Assembly: GCF_001524445.2 (NCBI RefSeq)
Contig: NZ_CP013418.1
Span: 930,001 to 994,000, forward strand
From: Burkholderia savannae
Lineage (GTDB): Bacteria; Pseudomonadota; Gammaproteobacteria; Burkholderiales; Burkholderiaceae
Reading direction: 5' to 3'
DNA: 64,000 nt
In this document: positions 8,967 to 18,116 of the stretch, one piece after another
How positions within the stretch are numbered: the first letter of the stretch is position 1
How the letters are laid out: every line of letters begins with the position of its first letter
Notes under the pieces: model-generated
Told to the model about the DNA's origin: nothing
The model's database searches: none
What the model saw: only the letters and a program-made list of their open reading frames with translations
Program-made: the position numbers and the translations under genes

Positions 8967-9191
8967 ATGGATACCTCAACAATCGACGCGGAAATCATCG
9001 CTGCAAAGCTCGTCAGAGAGATATCGCCACACCCGCCTCAATGGATCGTCGATCTGTACGCAGCGACGCTCGTGCCGAAGATCGGCTTCGCCAAAACGGG
9101 AGAGGAAATCAAGCGAGTGCAAAAAGACTTCATCGAATCGAGAAACGCGATCATCGCGGCACTGTCGACGTACCAGTCCCATTCCAATTGA
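8967..9191 (+). CDS. Small hypothetical protein (74 aa)
   Basis: I do not recognise the family. 74 residues, predicted helical and soluble, with VREISPHPPQWIVDLYAATLVPKIG in the middle (a Trp-containing segment) and EEIKRVQKDFIESRNAIIAAL as a likely amphipathic helix. No signal peptide or membrane segment. It lies alone in AT-richer DNA between the DUF2501 gene and the PLP enzyme, and its codons are less GC-biased than its neighbours, so it may be recently acquired. No strong ribosome site is visible. Confidence 0.45.
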   Translation: MDTSTIDAEIIAAKLVREISPHPPQWIVDLYAATLVPKIGFAKTGEEIKRVQKDFIESRNAIIAALSTYQSHSN

Positions 9192-9388
9192 CTGGAATGG
9201 AAACCGGAGCCGATCGATAAAAATCGATCGACTCCGATCAATGGCGCGCCGCCATCCGTCGAAGCCAAATTCCGGCATTCTTCGGATATCGCGCGACGTT
9301 ATCGACGAACGCAAACGAGCCCGGCGCGTCGATCGCTCAGGATCACTGACGACGCCGATTCATCCCCCACACACTCGCCGCAGGCGCG

Positions 9389-10690
9389 TCAGCCGCCCGC
9401 CGCGAGGCCGGACCGGCGAAACGCGTTGTCGAGATCGGCGATCAGATCCTCTTCGTGCTCGAGCCCGATCGACACGCGAATCAACCCTTCCGACACACCC
9501 GCTGCCTTGCGCGCCGCCTCCGGAACGCCCGAATGCGTTGTCGACGCCGGATGGCAGATCAGCGACTCGGTGCCGCCGAGACTCACCGCCGACTTGAACA
9601 GATGCAGCGCGTTGATGAACCGGAACGCTTCGGCGCGGCCGCCGTTCAGCACGAAGGCGAACGTCGAGCCGGCGCCCTCGCATTGCCGCTTGTACACGGC
9701 CTGATAAGCATCGTCGACGATCAGTTCCGGATGATAGACGTCGACCTTCTGATACGGATTCGTCGCGAGCCACTTCGCAACCGCCGACGCCGTGCGCGCC
9801 GCCTGCTTCATCCGCAGCACGACCGTTTCCATCGAACGGATCAGCATCCACGACGAGTGAGGATCGAGTTGCGAGCCGAACGCGCTGCGCACCGCTCGAA
9901 CCTTCGCGACGAGATCCCGGCGTCCCGTCACGCCGCCCGCGACGAGATCGCTATGGCCGCCGACGTACTTCGTCAGCGAATACACCGACATGTCGACGCC
10001 GTGCTCGCTCGGCTTCTGGAAGATCGGCCCGAGCAACGTGTTGTCGCACACCGAAATCGGGCGATAGCCGTGACGCGCTTCGAACGCGTCGAGCTCGCGA
10101 CGCATGCCGTCGAGATCGATCAGCGCGTTGGTCGGGTTCGCCGGCGTCTCGACGTAGCAAAGCCGCACGGGGCCCTGCTGCGCGGCGGCCTCGAGCGCCG
10201 CGCCGATCGACTGCGGCGACAGGCCGTCCTGGATCGGGTGCGCAGCGACGCCCCATTCGCGAAAGTACTTCGCGATCAGCGTTTCCGTGCCGCCGTACAG
10301 CGGCACCGACTGAACCAGTTGATCGCCCGGGCGCAGGAACGCGAGAAAAATCGAGCTGATCGCCGACATCCCGCTCGACGTGACGACGGCCGCCTCGGAG
10401 CCGTCGAGCAGCGCGAGGCGATCCTCGACGATCTCGAGGTTCGGGTGATTGAAGCGGCTGTAGACGAGGCCCGCCGCCTCGCCCTGCGGCAGCGGCTTGC
10501 GGCCCGACACGACGTCGAAGAAATCGGCGCCGTCCTCCGCCGAGCGGAACGCGAACGTCGACGTCAGAAACACCGGCGGCTTCACCGCACCTTCGGACAA
10601 AAACGGGTCGAATCCGTACGACATCATCTGCGTTTCCGGATGCAACGGACGACCGTCGATGTCCTTCTTGTGATAGCTCGAATACGTCAT
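9389..10690 (-). CDS. Cys/Met-metabolism PLP-dependent enzyme (cystathionine gamma-synthase/methionine gamma-lyase family)
   Basis: 433 residues, slightly longer than E. coli MetB. Family motifs: YSRFNHPNLEIVEDRLALLDGSEAAVVTSSG around the PLP phosphate site, PANPTN near 200, DNTL near 230, and SLTKYVGGHSD with the Schiff-base Lys near 253. The C-terminal VSLGGTESLICHPA is also diagnostic. It could be a cystathionine gamma-synthase/lyase or a methionine gamma-lyase. A divergent Lrp-type regulator gene sits 173 nt away, the arrangement known for mdeA-mdeR of Pseudomonas putida, which favours a sulfur amino acid lyase; that is inference. Confidence 0.85.
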   Translation of the reverse strand: MTYSSYHKKDIDGRPLHPETQMMSYGFDPFLSEGAVKPPVFLTSTFAFRSAEDGADFFDVVSGRKPLPQGEAAGLVYSRFNHPNLEIVEDRLALLDGSEAAVVTSSGMSAISSIFLAFLRPGDQLVQSVPLYGGTETLIAKYFREWGVAAHPIQDGLSPQSIGAALEAAAQQGPVRLCYVETPANPTNALIDLDGMRRELDAFEARHGYRPISVCDNTLLGPIFQKPSEHGVDMSVYSLTKYVGGHSDLVAGGVTGRRDLVAKVRAVRSAFGSQLDPHSSWMLIRSMETVVLRMKQAARTASAVAKWLATNPYQKVDVYHPELIVDDAYQAVYKRQCEGAGSTFAFVLNGGRAEAFRFINALHLFKSAVSLGGTESLICHPASTTHSGVPEAARKAAGVSEGLIRVSIGLEHEEDLIADLDNAFRRSGLAAGG

Positions 10691-10863
10691 GCGGTGGCTC
10701 CTTTTTACGATGAATGCGAAGCGGGTTGCCGGCAGGCCGCGCGCGGCGCCGATCGCCAATCGAATTAGTGTAAAAAAGCTAGCAGGAAATATGCTTTCCA
10801 TTTCATTCCCGCTCACCCCTATAATCAAAAGAATCTTTCTTCTTTCATTTTCCTCATAAAAAA

Positions 10864-11355
10864 ATGGCGATCGGCATGAAGCTGGACGAGACAGATCTGA
10901 AGATCCTGAAGATCCTGCAGGAGAACGGACGCCTCAGCAACGCGGAGCTGGCCGATCGCGTCGCGCTGTCGGCGGCGCCGTGCTGGAAGCGCTTGCGTCG
11001 GCTCGAAGCCGACGGCTTCATCTCGGGCTATCAGGCGATCCTCGATCGGCGCGCACTCGGCTACGAGATCGTCGCGTTCGTCAACATTTCGCTCGACAGC
11101 CACACCGAAAAAACCTGCCGCGCGTTCGAGGCGGGCGTGATGGCGATGCCGGAAGTCGTCGCGTGCCACAACACGACCGGCCAGCACGACTATCTCGTGC
11201 AGATCGTGGCGAAGAATTTCGATACGTTCTCGAGTTTCGTGTTGAATCGGCTCCGGTCGTTGCCGGGCGTCAAGGAACTGCTCAGCACCATTTCGATGCG
11301 CGAATTGAAATCGACGAGCCGGCTGCCGGCGAACGAATTGAGGATGACGAAGTGA
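10864..11355 (+). CDS. Lrp/AsnC family transcriptional regulator
   Basis: 163 residues. It has an N-terminal HTH (LDETDLKILKILQENGRLSNAELADRVALSAAPCWKRLRRLE) and a C-terminal RAM/AsnC effector domain with VVACHNTTGQHDYLVQIVAKN. Members bind amino acids as octamers and control nearby metabolic genes. It is divergent from the PLP enzyme gene and most likely its regulator. Starts at 10864 or 10876 are both possible; neither has a strong Shine-Dalgarno. Confidence 0.9.
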   Translation: MAIGMKLDETDLKILKILQENGRLSNAELADRVALSAAPCWKRLRRLEADGFISGYQAILDRRALGYEIVAFVNISLDSHTEKTCRAFEAGVMAMPEVVACHNTTGQHDYLVQIVAKNFDTFSSFVLNRLRSLPGVKELLSTISMRELKSTSRLPANELRMTK

Positions 11356-11565
11356 ATCGGTTTAATTGGCGCGGCCTAACCGCCCCAAACAATTCAGCAT
11401 GACAAAATAACTTCGGGTATCGTTCCGCGCCCGTCACCAACAGCCGTCAGTCGGGACAGTCATCACCCGGCTGCGGCCAGAATAGATCTCGCCACTTGCG
11501 CTGAGCGACTCTGCGTGCCGCCCGTCGACCGCATCGGGCGAGCGGCTGCGCCGCATTCTTTTGAT

Positions 11566-13050
11566 TCAAGCGCCGGATAACACGGGCCGGCGCGCATTCA
11601 CCCAATCACGCTCCTTTTCGTATGCGCGCGCGAGCTGAAGCACCGCGAAATCGCCGCGGGGCCGGCCGATCAGTTGCATGCCCATCGGCAATCCCGCCGC
11701 GTTGAATCCGACCGGCACGCTGATCGCCGGGCAGCCTGCGAGGGTCCACGGCACGACCGTCTCCATCCAGCGGTGATAGGTATCCATCGAGCGGCCGGCG
11801 ATCGTCCGCGGCCAGCGCAGATCCACGTCGAACGGAAAGACCTGCGCGGTCGGCGCGGCGATGTAGTCATACCGTTCGAAGAACGTCATCAGCGCCTGAT
11901 ACCATGCGCTGCGCGCGGCGCTCGCGTCGTATACGTCGGACGCGCCAAGCTCGAACAGGCCTTCCACTTCGTAGATCGCCTCCTGCTTCAGCAGCGCCCG
12001 CCGCGACGGCTCGCGGTAATGCGTCAGCAGATTCCCGCCCGACAGCAGATGCCTGTGCACGAGCCACGTCTGCCAGATCCGCTGCGGCGAGAACGACGGC
12101 AGCGCCGCGTCGACGTCGCAGCCGATCGCGCGCAGCGCGTCGAAGCTCGCCTCGCACAGTTCGAGCACGCCCGGCTCCGTTGCGAGATAGCCGTTCCAGT
12201 CGCCGACCCATGCGATCCGCTTGCCGCGCAAGTCGGCATCGAGCGCTTGCGCGAAGCGCCGCGGCTCCTCGGCGAGCGACAGCGGATCGCGCCGATCGTA
12301 ACCCGCCTGGATCGCAAGCAGCTGCGCGACGTCGACGACCGTGCGCCCCATCGGCCCTTCCGTGCCGAGCTGCTGGATGAATACGTCGACGCTCGGCCAG
12401 CGCGGCACGCGCCCTTGCGACGGGCGAAAGCCGTACACGTTGCAGAACGCGGCCGGATTGCGCAGCGAGCCGCCGAAGTCGCTGCCGTCGGCGACGGGCA
12501 GCATCCGCGCGGCGAGCGCGGCCGCCGCGCCGCCGCTGCTGCCGCCCGCGCTCTTCGACAGATCGTACGGATTGCGCGTCGCACCATAAACCTCGTTGAA
12601 CGTGTGCGAGCCCAGCCCGAACTCCGGCGTGTTCGTCTTGCCGATGAACACGGCGCCCGCCGCGCGCATCCGCTCGACGACGATCGCGTCGGCCGACGGC
12701 TTCATCGCGCGGAAGATCGGCGAGCCGAGCGTCGTCACGATGTCCTTCGTCATCGCGAGATCTTTCGGCGCCTGCGGCATGCCGTGCAACCAGCCCGCGT
12801 ATTCGCCGCGCGCAAGCGCCGCATCTTTTTGCGCGGCCTCGGCAAGCAGCACGTCGGGCTCGCGCAGCGCGACGATCGCATTGACGTCGCCGTTCACGCG
12901 CTCGATGTGGGCGAGATACGCGCGCATCGTCTCGACGCACGAAACGTCCTTGCGCCGGATCGCTGCGGCAAGCGCATGAGCGGGCATTTCGACGAGCGGA
13001 TCGAACGGCGCGGGAGATGCGGCGGGAGACGGGGGAATGCCTGCTGACAT
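11566..13050 (-). CDS. Amidase (amidase signature family)
   Basis: 494 residues. The Ser-cisSer-Lys triad is visible: Lys in APKDLAMT near residue 97, and the two Ser in SAGGSSGGAAAALA and DGSDFGGSLRNPA near 170-200. It hydrolyses an amide to acid plus ammonia, with broad or unknown substrate. ATG 13050 is chosen because GGAG lies about 9 nt upstream; an extension to 13089 is less likely. No operon partner. Not GatA: no gatB or gatC nearby and the C-terminal region differs. Confidence 0.88.
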   Translation of the reverse strand: MSAGIPPSPAASPAPFDPLVEMPAHALAAAIRRKDVSCVETMRAYLAHIERVNGDVNAIVALREPDVLLAEAAQKDAALARGEYAGWLHGMPQAPKDLAMTKDIVTTLGSPIFRAMKPSADAIVVERMRAAGAVFIGKTNTPEFGLGSHTFNEVYGATRNPYDLSKSAGGSSGGAAAALAARMLPVADGSDFGGSLRNPAAFCNVYGFRPSQGRVPRWPSVDVFIQQLGTEGPMGRTVVDVAQLLAIQAGYDRRDPLSLAEEPRRFAQALDADLRGKRIAWVGDWNGYLATEPGVLELCEASFDALRAIGCDVDAALPSFSPQRIWQTWLVHRHLLSGGNLLTHYREPSRRALLKQEAIYEVEGLFELGASDVYDASAARSAWYQALMTFFERYDYIAAPTAQVFPFDVDLRWPRTIAGRSMDTYHRWMETVVPWTLAGCPAISVPVGFNAAGLPMGMQLIGRPRGDFAVLQLARAYEKERDWVNARRPVLSGA

Positions 13051-13550
13051 GCGGAACTCCGTGCGGGTCGATGGGGCGATCGGCGGCAACGCGGGCGACC
13101 ATGCTCGGCGGCGTCGCGTCGAACGATTGCAGACGATTATATAAACGCATGGGATCGCACTGCGCTACGGCCGTGAACCGCGCATAGCCCGCTGCACCGC
13201 AACATCCCCTGAGACGTCCGACAGACGATTCGGATTACGATCCAATCGACGCATCGAACCCGCAGCGCCTTGCGGCGGCGCACAAGCGCGTTGCCCATGG
13301 TCACGCGCTAACGTTGCCGCACTCACCGCGCAACGGCGCGCCTCGATGCGCGCCGGGCGCAGAAGATCCGAATCCGTCACCGGCTGAACCCGCCCCTTTA
13401 TGCGCATAAACTTATTTTTCTTATATTTTTTATTAAGCGAATGCGCACCGGGCGTTTACGACATTTTTACGCCGTCCCCAAAATTCTTTAGGCCATGCCG
13501 ACGAGGACAGGACTAGCCTATCGTCATCGCATCACCGAACAGGTTTTCTC
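13051..13550. other. Intergenic region before the universal stress protein gene
   Basis: No gene supported. Around 13405-13440 there is an AT-rich block (TTATTTTTCTTATATTTT-like), probably promoter DNA for the stress-protein gene. I see no repeat or hairpin of note. Confidence 0.4.
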
Positions 13551-13985
13551 ATGCTCAAACTCCTGGTTCCCGTCGGTCACTCGCAGCGTTCGCTGCAGGC
13601 CGTACGGCACGCCGCGTTTCTGTATCACGAGCGATGTGCGTCCGAAGTCGTGCTGGTCAACGTGCAGCCCCCTCTCGAATCCACCCGCCTCGAAGCCTTC
13701 CACTCGCTCGCGAAGCTCCGCCAGATCGAGCATGATTTCTCCGAGGGCGAACTCGCCCAAGCCATCGGCATCCTCAAGGACGCCAACGTCAAATATTCGG
13801 TTGCGATGAAAGTCGGCCCGATCGCCGACACGATCGCCGCGTGCGCAACGGAAAACGGCTGTGACGAAATCGTCGTCGTCGCCCCGCGCCGCGATCCGCT
13901 CCACGCGATCACCCACTTCTTCCACCAAAGCATCCTCGACCGCCTCGTGCGCATCGCGAGCGTGCCCGTCACCGCCGTGCGCTGA
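13551..13985 (+). CDS. Universal stress protein (UspA family)
   Basis: 144 residues with the single UspA fold: the start MLKLLVPVGHSQRSLQAVRHA (strand 1 and helix 1), a central VGPIADTIAACATENGCDEIVVVAPRRD, and a final VRIASVPVTAVR strand. The ATP-binding G-2x-G-9x-G(S/T) loop of the long type is not obvious (PRRDPLHAITHFF instead), so this may be a non-ATP-binding member. Monocistronic. Confidence 0.88.
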   Translation: MLKLLVPVGHSQRSLQAVRHAAFLYHERCASEVVLVNVQPPLESTRLEAFHSLAKLRQIEHDFSEGELAQAIGILKDANVKYSVAMKVGPIADTIAACATENGCDEIVVVAPRRDPLHAITHFFHQSILDRLVRIASVPVTAVR

Positions 13986-14071
13986 GTCGCGCGCCGGGTC
14001 GAGGCGATGCTTGCGATAATTCGCGCTTGATCCGCCTTCAGCGACTGCCGGACGTCGCGCCTGCGCACGGC

Positions 14072-14103
14072 CGAACCACCGCACCATCGAACCACCGCAC
14101 CAT
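14072..14103. repeat. Two-copy 16-bp direct repeat
   Basis: CGAACCACCGCACCAT occurs twice head to tail in the gap between the stress-protein gene and the OmpA lipoprotein gene. Confidence 0.7.
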
Positions 14104-14183
14104 CGCATAGACGCGCAAACGCGGCATGCGCCGGCGCCGTCATGGCCGCCGATGCATGCCGACGCAAGCGATTCGCCGCGAAA

Positions 14184-15014
14184 CTAGCGCCGCTCTCCGG
14201 CGACGTCGATCCTCACGCGCCGATCCGGCGCGAGACAGGCGATCGCCTCGGCCGAACGTCCGGCAGGACAGCCGGCGCTCACCGGATCGGCCTTGCCGAA
14301 ACCTTGCGCGACGATCAGATCGCCCGGCAGCCCGCGCGTCGTCAGGTACGAGCGAATCGTTTCGGCCCGCGCATGCGACAACTGGCGGTTGTATTCGTCC
14401 GTGCCGAGCCGATCGGTATAGCCCGTGACCCGTACCGAACGGATGTGCTGGTATTGCTGCTGCAGCGTGGTCGCGATCCGGTCCAGTTCCGCGCGCCCGC
14501 TCGGCAGCAGATCGCGCAGCGCCGATTTGTCGAACGGAAACAGCAGGTGGTAATCGAGCGTGAATTGCTTCACTTCATCGCTCGGCGCCGTCTGCGCCAC
14601 CGGCGGCGGCTTCGGGCCGTCGGCCAGCGCCTTGCATGCCGGGTCCTTCCAGTACGTCGCTTTCACGCGATAGTGATCGTCATACTGGATCTGGTACTGA
14701 CAGGTCACGACGTCCCCCGGCCCTTGACCCGTGCGGAAATTGAACACGTAGTTCCACACGTGCACGCCGACGATGCCTTCGCTGAAATGCGGCTCGCCGA
14801 TCAGCGCATAAACCTGGTTCTTGTCGAGGCCGGGCCCGATCTGCCGCAGATTCTCGGCGTTCACGAACGTACCTTCCTTCAGCCACGCGCTGTTGCGCGC
14901 CGGGAACCCGACCGAGCCGTCCGGCGCGGTGGTCGGCGCCATTCCGCATCCCGCCAGCAGCGCCCCGCAAAACCCGGCAGCCGCCACATATTTCGATATC
15001 CTGTTCATTTTCAT
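14184..15014 (-). CDS. OmpA-family lipoprotein with BamE/SmpA-like N-terminal domain
   Basis: 276 residues. Lipoprotein signal peptide with lipobox LLAGC (Cys near residue 23). Residues ~40-110 resemble the SmpA/OmlA (BamE-like) fold (GLDKNQVYALIGEPHFSEGIVGVHVWNYVFNF). Residues ~165-270 form an OmpA peptidoglycan-binding domain (FPFDKSAL, GYTDRLGTDEYNRQLSHARAETIRSYL, GFGKADPV, DRRVRIDV). It lies 67 nt downstream of the trimeric autotransporter gene on the same strand and is probably co-transcribed. That pairing suggests a role in anchoring or assembling the adhesin at the outer membrane (inference). Confidence 0.88.
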   Translation of the reverse strand: MKMNRISKYVAAAGFCGALLAGCGMAPTTAPDGSVGFPARNSAWLKEGTFVNAENLRQIGPGLDKNQVYALIGEPHFSEGIVGVHVWNYVFNFRTGQGPGDVVTCQYQIQYDDHYRVKATYWKDPACKALADGPKPPPVAQTAPSDEVKQFTLDYHLLFPFDKSALRDLLPSGRAELDRIATTLQQQYQHIRSVRVTGYTDRLGTDEYNRQLSHARAETIRSYLTTRGLPGDLIVAQGFGKADPVSAGCPAGRSAEAIACLAPDRRVRIDVAGERR

Positions 15015-15081
15015 ATTGGATTCCTTATCGTTTGGACAGCCGGCGCGAAACCGGCCGTCATGCGCGACTCACCTCACCCCA

Positions 15082-17580
15082 TCACCACTGATAGCCTGCC
15101 CCGAGCACCGCGCCCGTGCCGCCGCGCGTGCTGGTCGTGAGCGACCCCTTGTACAACCACTTGCCGTTCTCGGAAATCGTCGACACGCCGAGCGCGAAAC
15201 CTTGCTGGCCCTGCCACGTCGAGCCCGCGACCGCCACCATGCTCTTGCCCGGCGCGGTCGGCTGCGGCAATCCGGCCACGGCCATCGCCGCCGCCACGCC
15301 GCCGTTCATCTCGCGCCGCAGGTGGTCGACCTTCTGATCCGTGTACTGATTGGCCTGCCCCACTGCATTGCCGATGCCGCTGTTCAACTGGTTCACGTTC
15401 ACCGCATCGGTGCCGTTGACGCCCGGCGCGAGATTGGAGATCGTCCGCTCGTTGCCGGCCGAGCCGACCGACACCGTGTTCGGCGCAGTCGCGACCGAAT
15501 GCGCGCCGAGCGCGACCGAGTTGTAGCCGGAAGCCGTCGCGCCGTCGCCGATCGCCACGCTGTTCGCGCCGGATGCGACGCTGCTGCTGCCCGCGGCTGT
15601 CGAGCCGACACCGCTCGCCACCGGCGGCGTATAGGTCGACGGATTGCCGGTGATCCACTGGCCCGACACGGTCTGCCCGGTGTTATTGCCGTTGTTCCCG
15701 TTGTTGCCCGAGTTCGACCCGTTCGTGATGTTCTGGATCGTTTGATTGAGCTGCGCAATCGCGCCTTGCAGCTGCCCGACGTTCACCGCGTCCGTCGCCT
15801 GCGTGCCTGCCGCGACGTTGGTGATCTGCCGCAGCGAACCTTCGAGGCCGACCGACACCGCGCCGAACGCCGTCGTGAAGCTGCTGCCCGTGATCGGATC
15901 GGTGTACGTGCCGGCCGCGCGATTCGCGACCGAACCCGCGCCGAGCGCGACGCCGCCCGCCGTGTTGACGGTCGCGTTCGCGCCGAGCGCGAGCGAGCGT
16001 CCGCCCGTGGCCTGTGCGCCGCTGCCAAGCGCGACGTCGCCCGCAATCGCCGGATTGCCGCTCACGCCCGCCGTCGCGTTGTTGCCCTCGGCGATCGAGT
16101 CCTGGCCGTACGCGACGGCAGCAGGCCCGATCGCGACGCTGTCCGTGCCCGCCGCCGTCGAATCCGGCGCGGTCGAATTCGCGTGGAAATACTTGATCCC
16201 GCCGCCGTTCACCGCGTTGTCGATGGTGCTCGCGACCGCATACAGCTGGCTGCCGTTGACGGCGTCCGTCGACGTCGCCGTGATGCGTCCCGCCGCGACG
16301 TTCGTGATCTGGCGCTCGGCGCCGGGCGCGCCGACGCTCACGACGCTCGTCGGATTCGCGCCGGCGAAACCGGATAGCGTCAGTTGGCCGCCGGACGTCG
16401 TCGTGATCGTCGCGCTGCTGGTCGGGTTGGCCGCCGCCACCGTCGTGCCATTGCCGAGCGCGACGGAGCCGTCGAGCCCCGAGCCGATCGTCACGTTGTT
16501 GCCGAGCACGAACGCGTTGTTCGAGTTGATCGTGTTGTTGTTGCCGAACGAGTACGAGCCCGTGCCCGTGACCGTCGACGGATCGCCGAACGCGCCGGCG
16601 TTCGCCCCCGACACGACGTTGCCCGTGCCGATGCTGATCGACTGGCTGCCCGTCGCCTGCGCGCCGGAACCGATCGCGATCGCATTGACGCCGCTCGCGC
16701 TAGCAAAGCCGGACAGTGCGGTCGCGTTGTTGACGCCGGTCGCGCCGCCGATCGCGACCGCGCCTTGAGCCGTCGCTTGCGCGCCGCCGCCGACCGCGAC
16801 CGCGCCGGCGCCCGACGCCTTCGAATACGAGCCGAGCGCGTTCGCGTAATAGGCGGTCGACGCGGCGCCCTCGCCGAGCGCCACCGCGCCGCTCGCCGTC
16901 GCAGTGGTGTAGCCGCCGAACGCATTCGGCGCGGCGACGTGCAGCGGATCGCTGTTGTCGCCCTGCGCGAGCGCGCCCGCGCCGATCGCGATGGTGCCGA
17001 TGTCTTCGCGGCCCGGAATCGATTGCCCCGTGTCCTTCAGCGCCTGCGCGTTCGCGCCGATCGCGAGGCTGAAGTCCGGCAGCGCCCGTGCGCTGGCGCC
17101 GATCGCGGTGCCGCCGTCGCCGGCCGCTTCCGAATAGACGCCGACCGCGGTGCCGATGCGCCCCGTCGCCGTCGCGTGATCGCCGTAGGCCGAGCTGCCT
17201 TCGCCGTTCGCGTGCGCGTAATTGCCGACCGCCGTGCCGTACAGCAGTGCGCCCGGGCTGAAGGCCGGGTTGTAGAACGCCCACGGGCCCGTATTGCTGC
17301 CGGGGCCGGCGTAGGCGTTATAGCCCGCCGCATAGCTGACCTGCGCGGCGGCGTCAGCCGCCATCCAACCCATCGCCGCGCTCACCGACAGCGACATCAG
17401 CCCGAGCTTCGCCCACGACAGGCGCGACGCCCGCGAGGCCGCGGCACTTGCGCCGATGCGAGGCGCCGCCGTGACGACGCGCGTCGTCGATCCCTTGCTT
17501 CCATTCGACCCGGCAAATTCAGAAACCGCAATCAACTGGCCTCGCACCCGACTCCAGACAACATTGTAGATTTTGTTCAC
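15082..17580 (-). CDS. Trimeric autotransporter adhesin (YadA family)
   Basis: 832 residues. It begins with the extended signal peptide region (ESPR) MNKIYNVVWSRVRGQLIAVSE and a hydrophobic segment near 60-85. A long Ala/Gly-rich passenger follows, built of YadA-head-type repeats (GAVALGEGA, GAVAIGGAT, NAIAIGSGA and similar), with neck motifs such as ERQITNVAAGRITATSTDAVNGSQLY and QLQGAIAQLNQTIQNITNG. The C-terminal ~70 residues are the YadA membrane anchor (GVAAAMAVAGLPQPTAPGKSM ... GAVLGAGYQW). The start is GTG 17580 with GGGGA upstream. B. pseudomallei carries several such adhesins (Bpa proteins); I cannot say which this is. Confidence 0.92.
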   Translation of the reverse strand: MNKIYNVVWSRVRGQLIAVSEFAGSNGSKGSTTRVVTAAPRIGASAAASRASRLSWAKLGLMSLSVSAAMGWMAADAAAQVSYAAGYNAYAGPGSNTGPWAFYNPAFSPGALLYGTAVGNYAHANGEGSSAYGDHATATGRIGTAVGVYSEAAGDGGTAIGASARALPDFSLAIGANAQALKDTGQSIPGREDIGTIAIGAGALAQGDNSDPLHVAAPNAFGGYTTATASGAVALGEGAASTAYYANALGSYSKASGAGAVAVGGGAQATAQGAVAIGGATGVNNATALSGFASASGVNAIAIGSGAQATGSQSISIGTGNVVSGANAGAFGDPSTVTGTGSYSFGNNNTINSNNAFVLGNNVTIGSGLDGSVALGNGTTVAAANPTSSATITTTSGGQLTLSGFAGANPTSVVSVGAPGAERQITNVAAGRITATSTDAVNGSQLYAVASTIDNAVNGGGIKYFHANSTAPDSTAAGTDSVAIGPAAVAYGQDSIAEGNNATAGVSGNPAIAGDVALGSGAQATGGRSLALGANATVNTAGGVALGAGSVANRAAGTYTDPITGSSFTTAFGAVSVGLEGSLRQITNVAAGTQATDAVNVGQLQGAIAQLNQTIQNITNGSNSGNNGNNGNNTGQTVSGQWITGNPSTYTPPVASGVGSTAAGSSSVASGANSVAIGDGATASGYNSVALGAHSVATAPNTVSVGSAGNERTISNLAPGVNGTDAVNVNQLNSGIGNAVGQANQYTDQKVDHLRREMNGGVAAAMAVAGLPQPTAPGKSMVAVAGSTWQGQQGFALGVSTISENGKWLYKGSLTTSTRGGTGAVLGAGYQW

Positions 17581-18116
17581 TCAATATCCCCTGTGAATTT
17601 AATTCGCACGGGTCGTCAGCAGGGTTGAATTCCGAGCGCGCGGTTCGCACGACGTTGCCGCCGAATACGAAATCACGCATTGCGATTAAAATGTAAAAAC
17701 CATATATATGATTTCCCGCATATCAATCGCGAACCCCGATCACGCCTCGCAGGCAGGGATATTAATAACTTTCCACCCAACCAAACTTCAAATAATCAAA
17801 AACAGTAACCCATCGAACACTAGCGAAAGAATGTGAGAAATGTAATCCACCTAACATTTCCATAAATCCCACGTCGCCAAATTTATATTCACTAATAAAT
17901 GTTTTAAACTCGCCATTAATAAATCCCTGGAATGTCACTTATCGAATGCGCGCAGCGGCCCGCCCTTGGCCGGTCCGCGCGGAATCGCCGGATGCGCCGA
18001 TCGCCGCAATCGATGCATCCCTTTTGCCGCTTTCGAGCCGATGCGCGCCAAAGAAAAACGGCCCGGAATGTCCGGGCCGTTTATGTTGCATTGCCAAACG
18101 TCGCGAAAATGCCGCG
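17581..18116. other. AT-rich intergenic region upstream of the adhesin
   Basis: About 540 nt without a gene. From roughly 17690 to 17930 it is markedly AT-rich for this genome, with many A/T runs, and it lies in the adhesin promoter position. It ends in a strong terminator hairpin at 18056-18082. Such AT-rich promoters are typical H-NS targets (inference). Confidence 0.5.
18056..18082 (-). terminator. Rho-independent terminator of the 14-gene catabolic operon
   Basis: AAACGGCCCGGA, loop ATG, TCCGGGCCGTTT: a perfect 12-bp stem. On the minus strand it ends in a T-run (complement of the A-run 18054-18058). It lies 35 nt beyond the MFS stop codon. Confidence 0.85.

Noticed and set aside
9455..10768. 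437-codon plus-strand frame opposite the PLP enzyme
   Set aside because: Antisense shadow, Arg-rich and lacking any motif; the minus-strand gene has all PLP-enzyme motifs.
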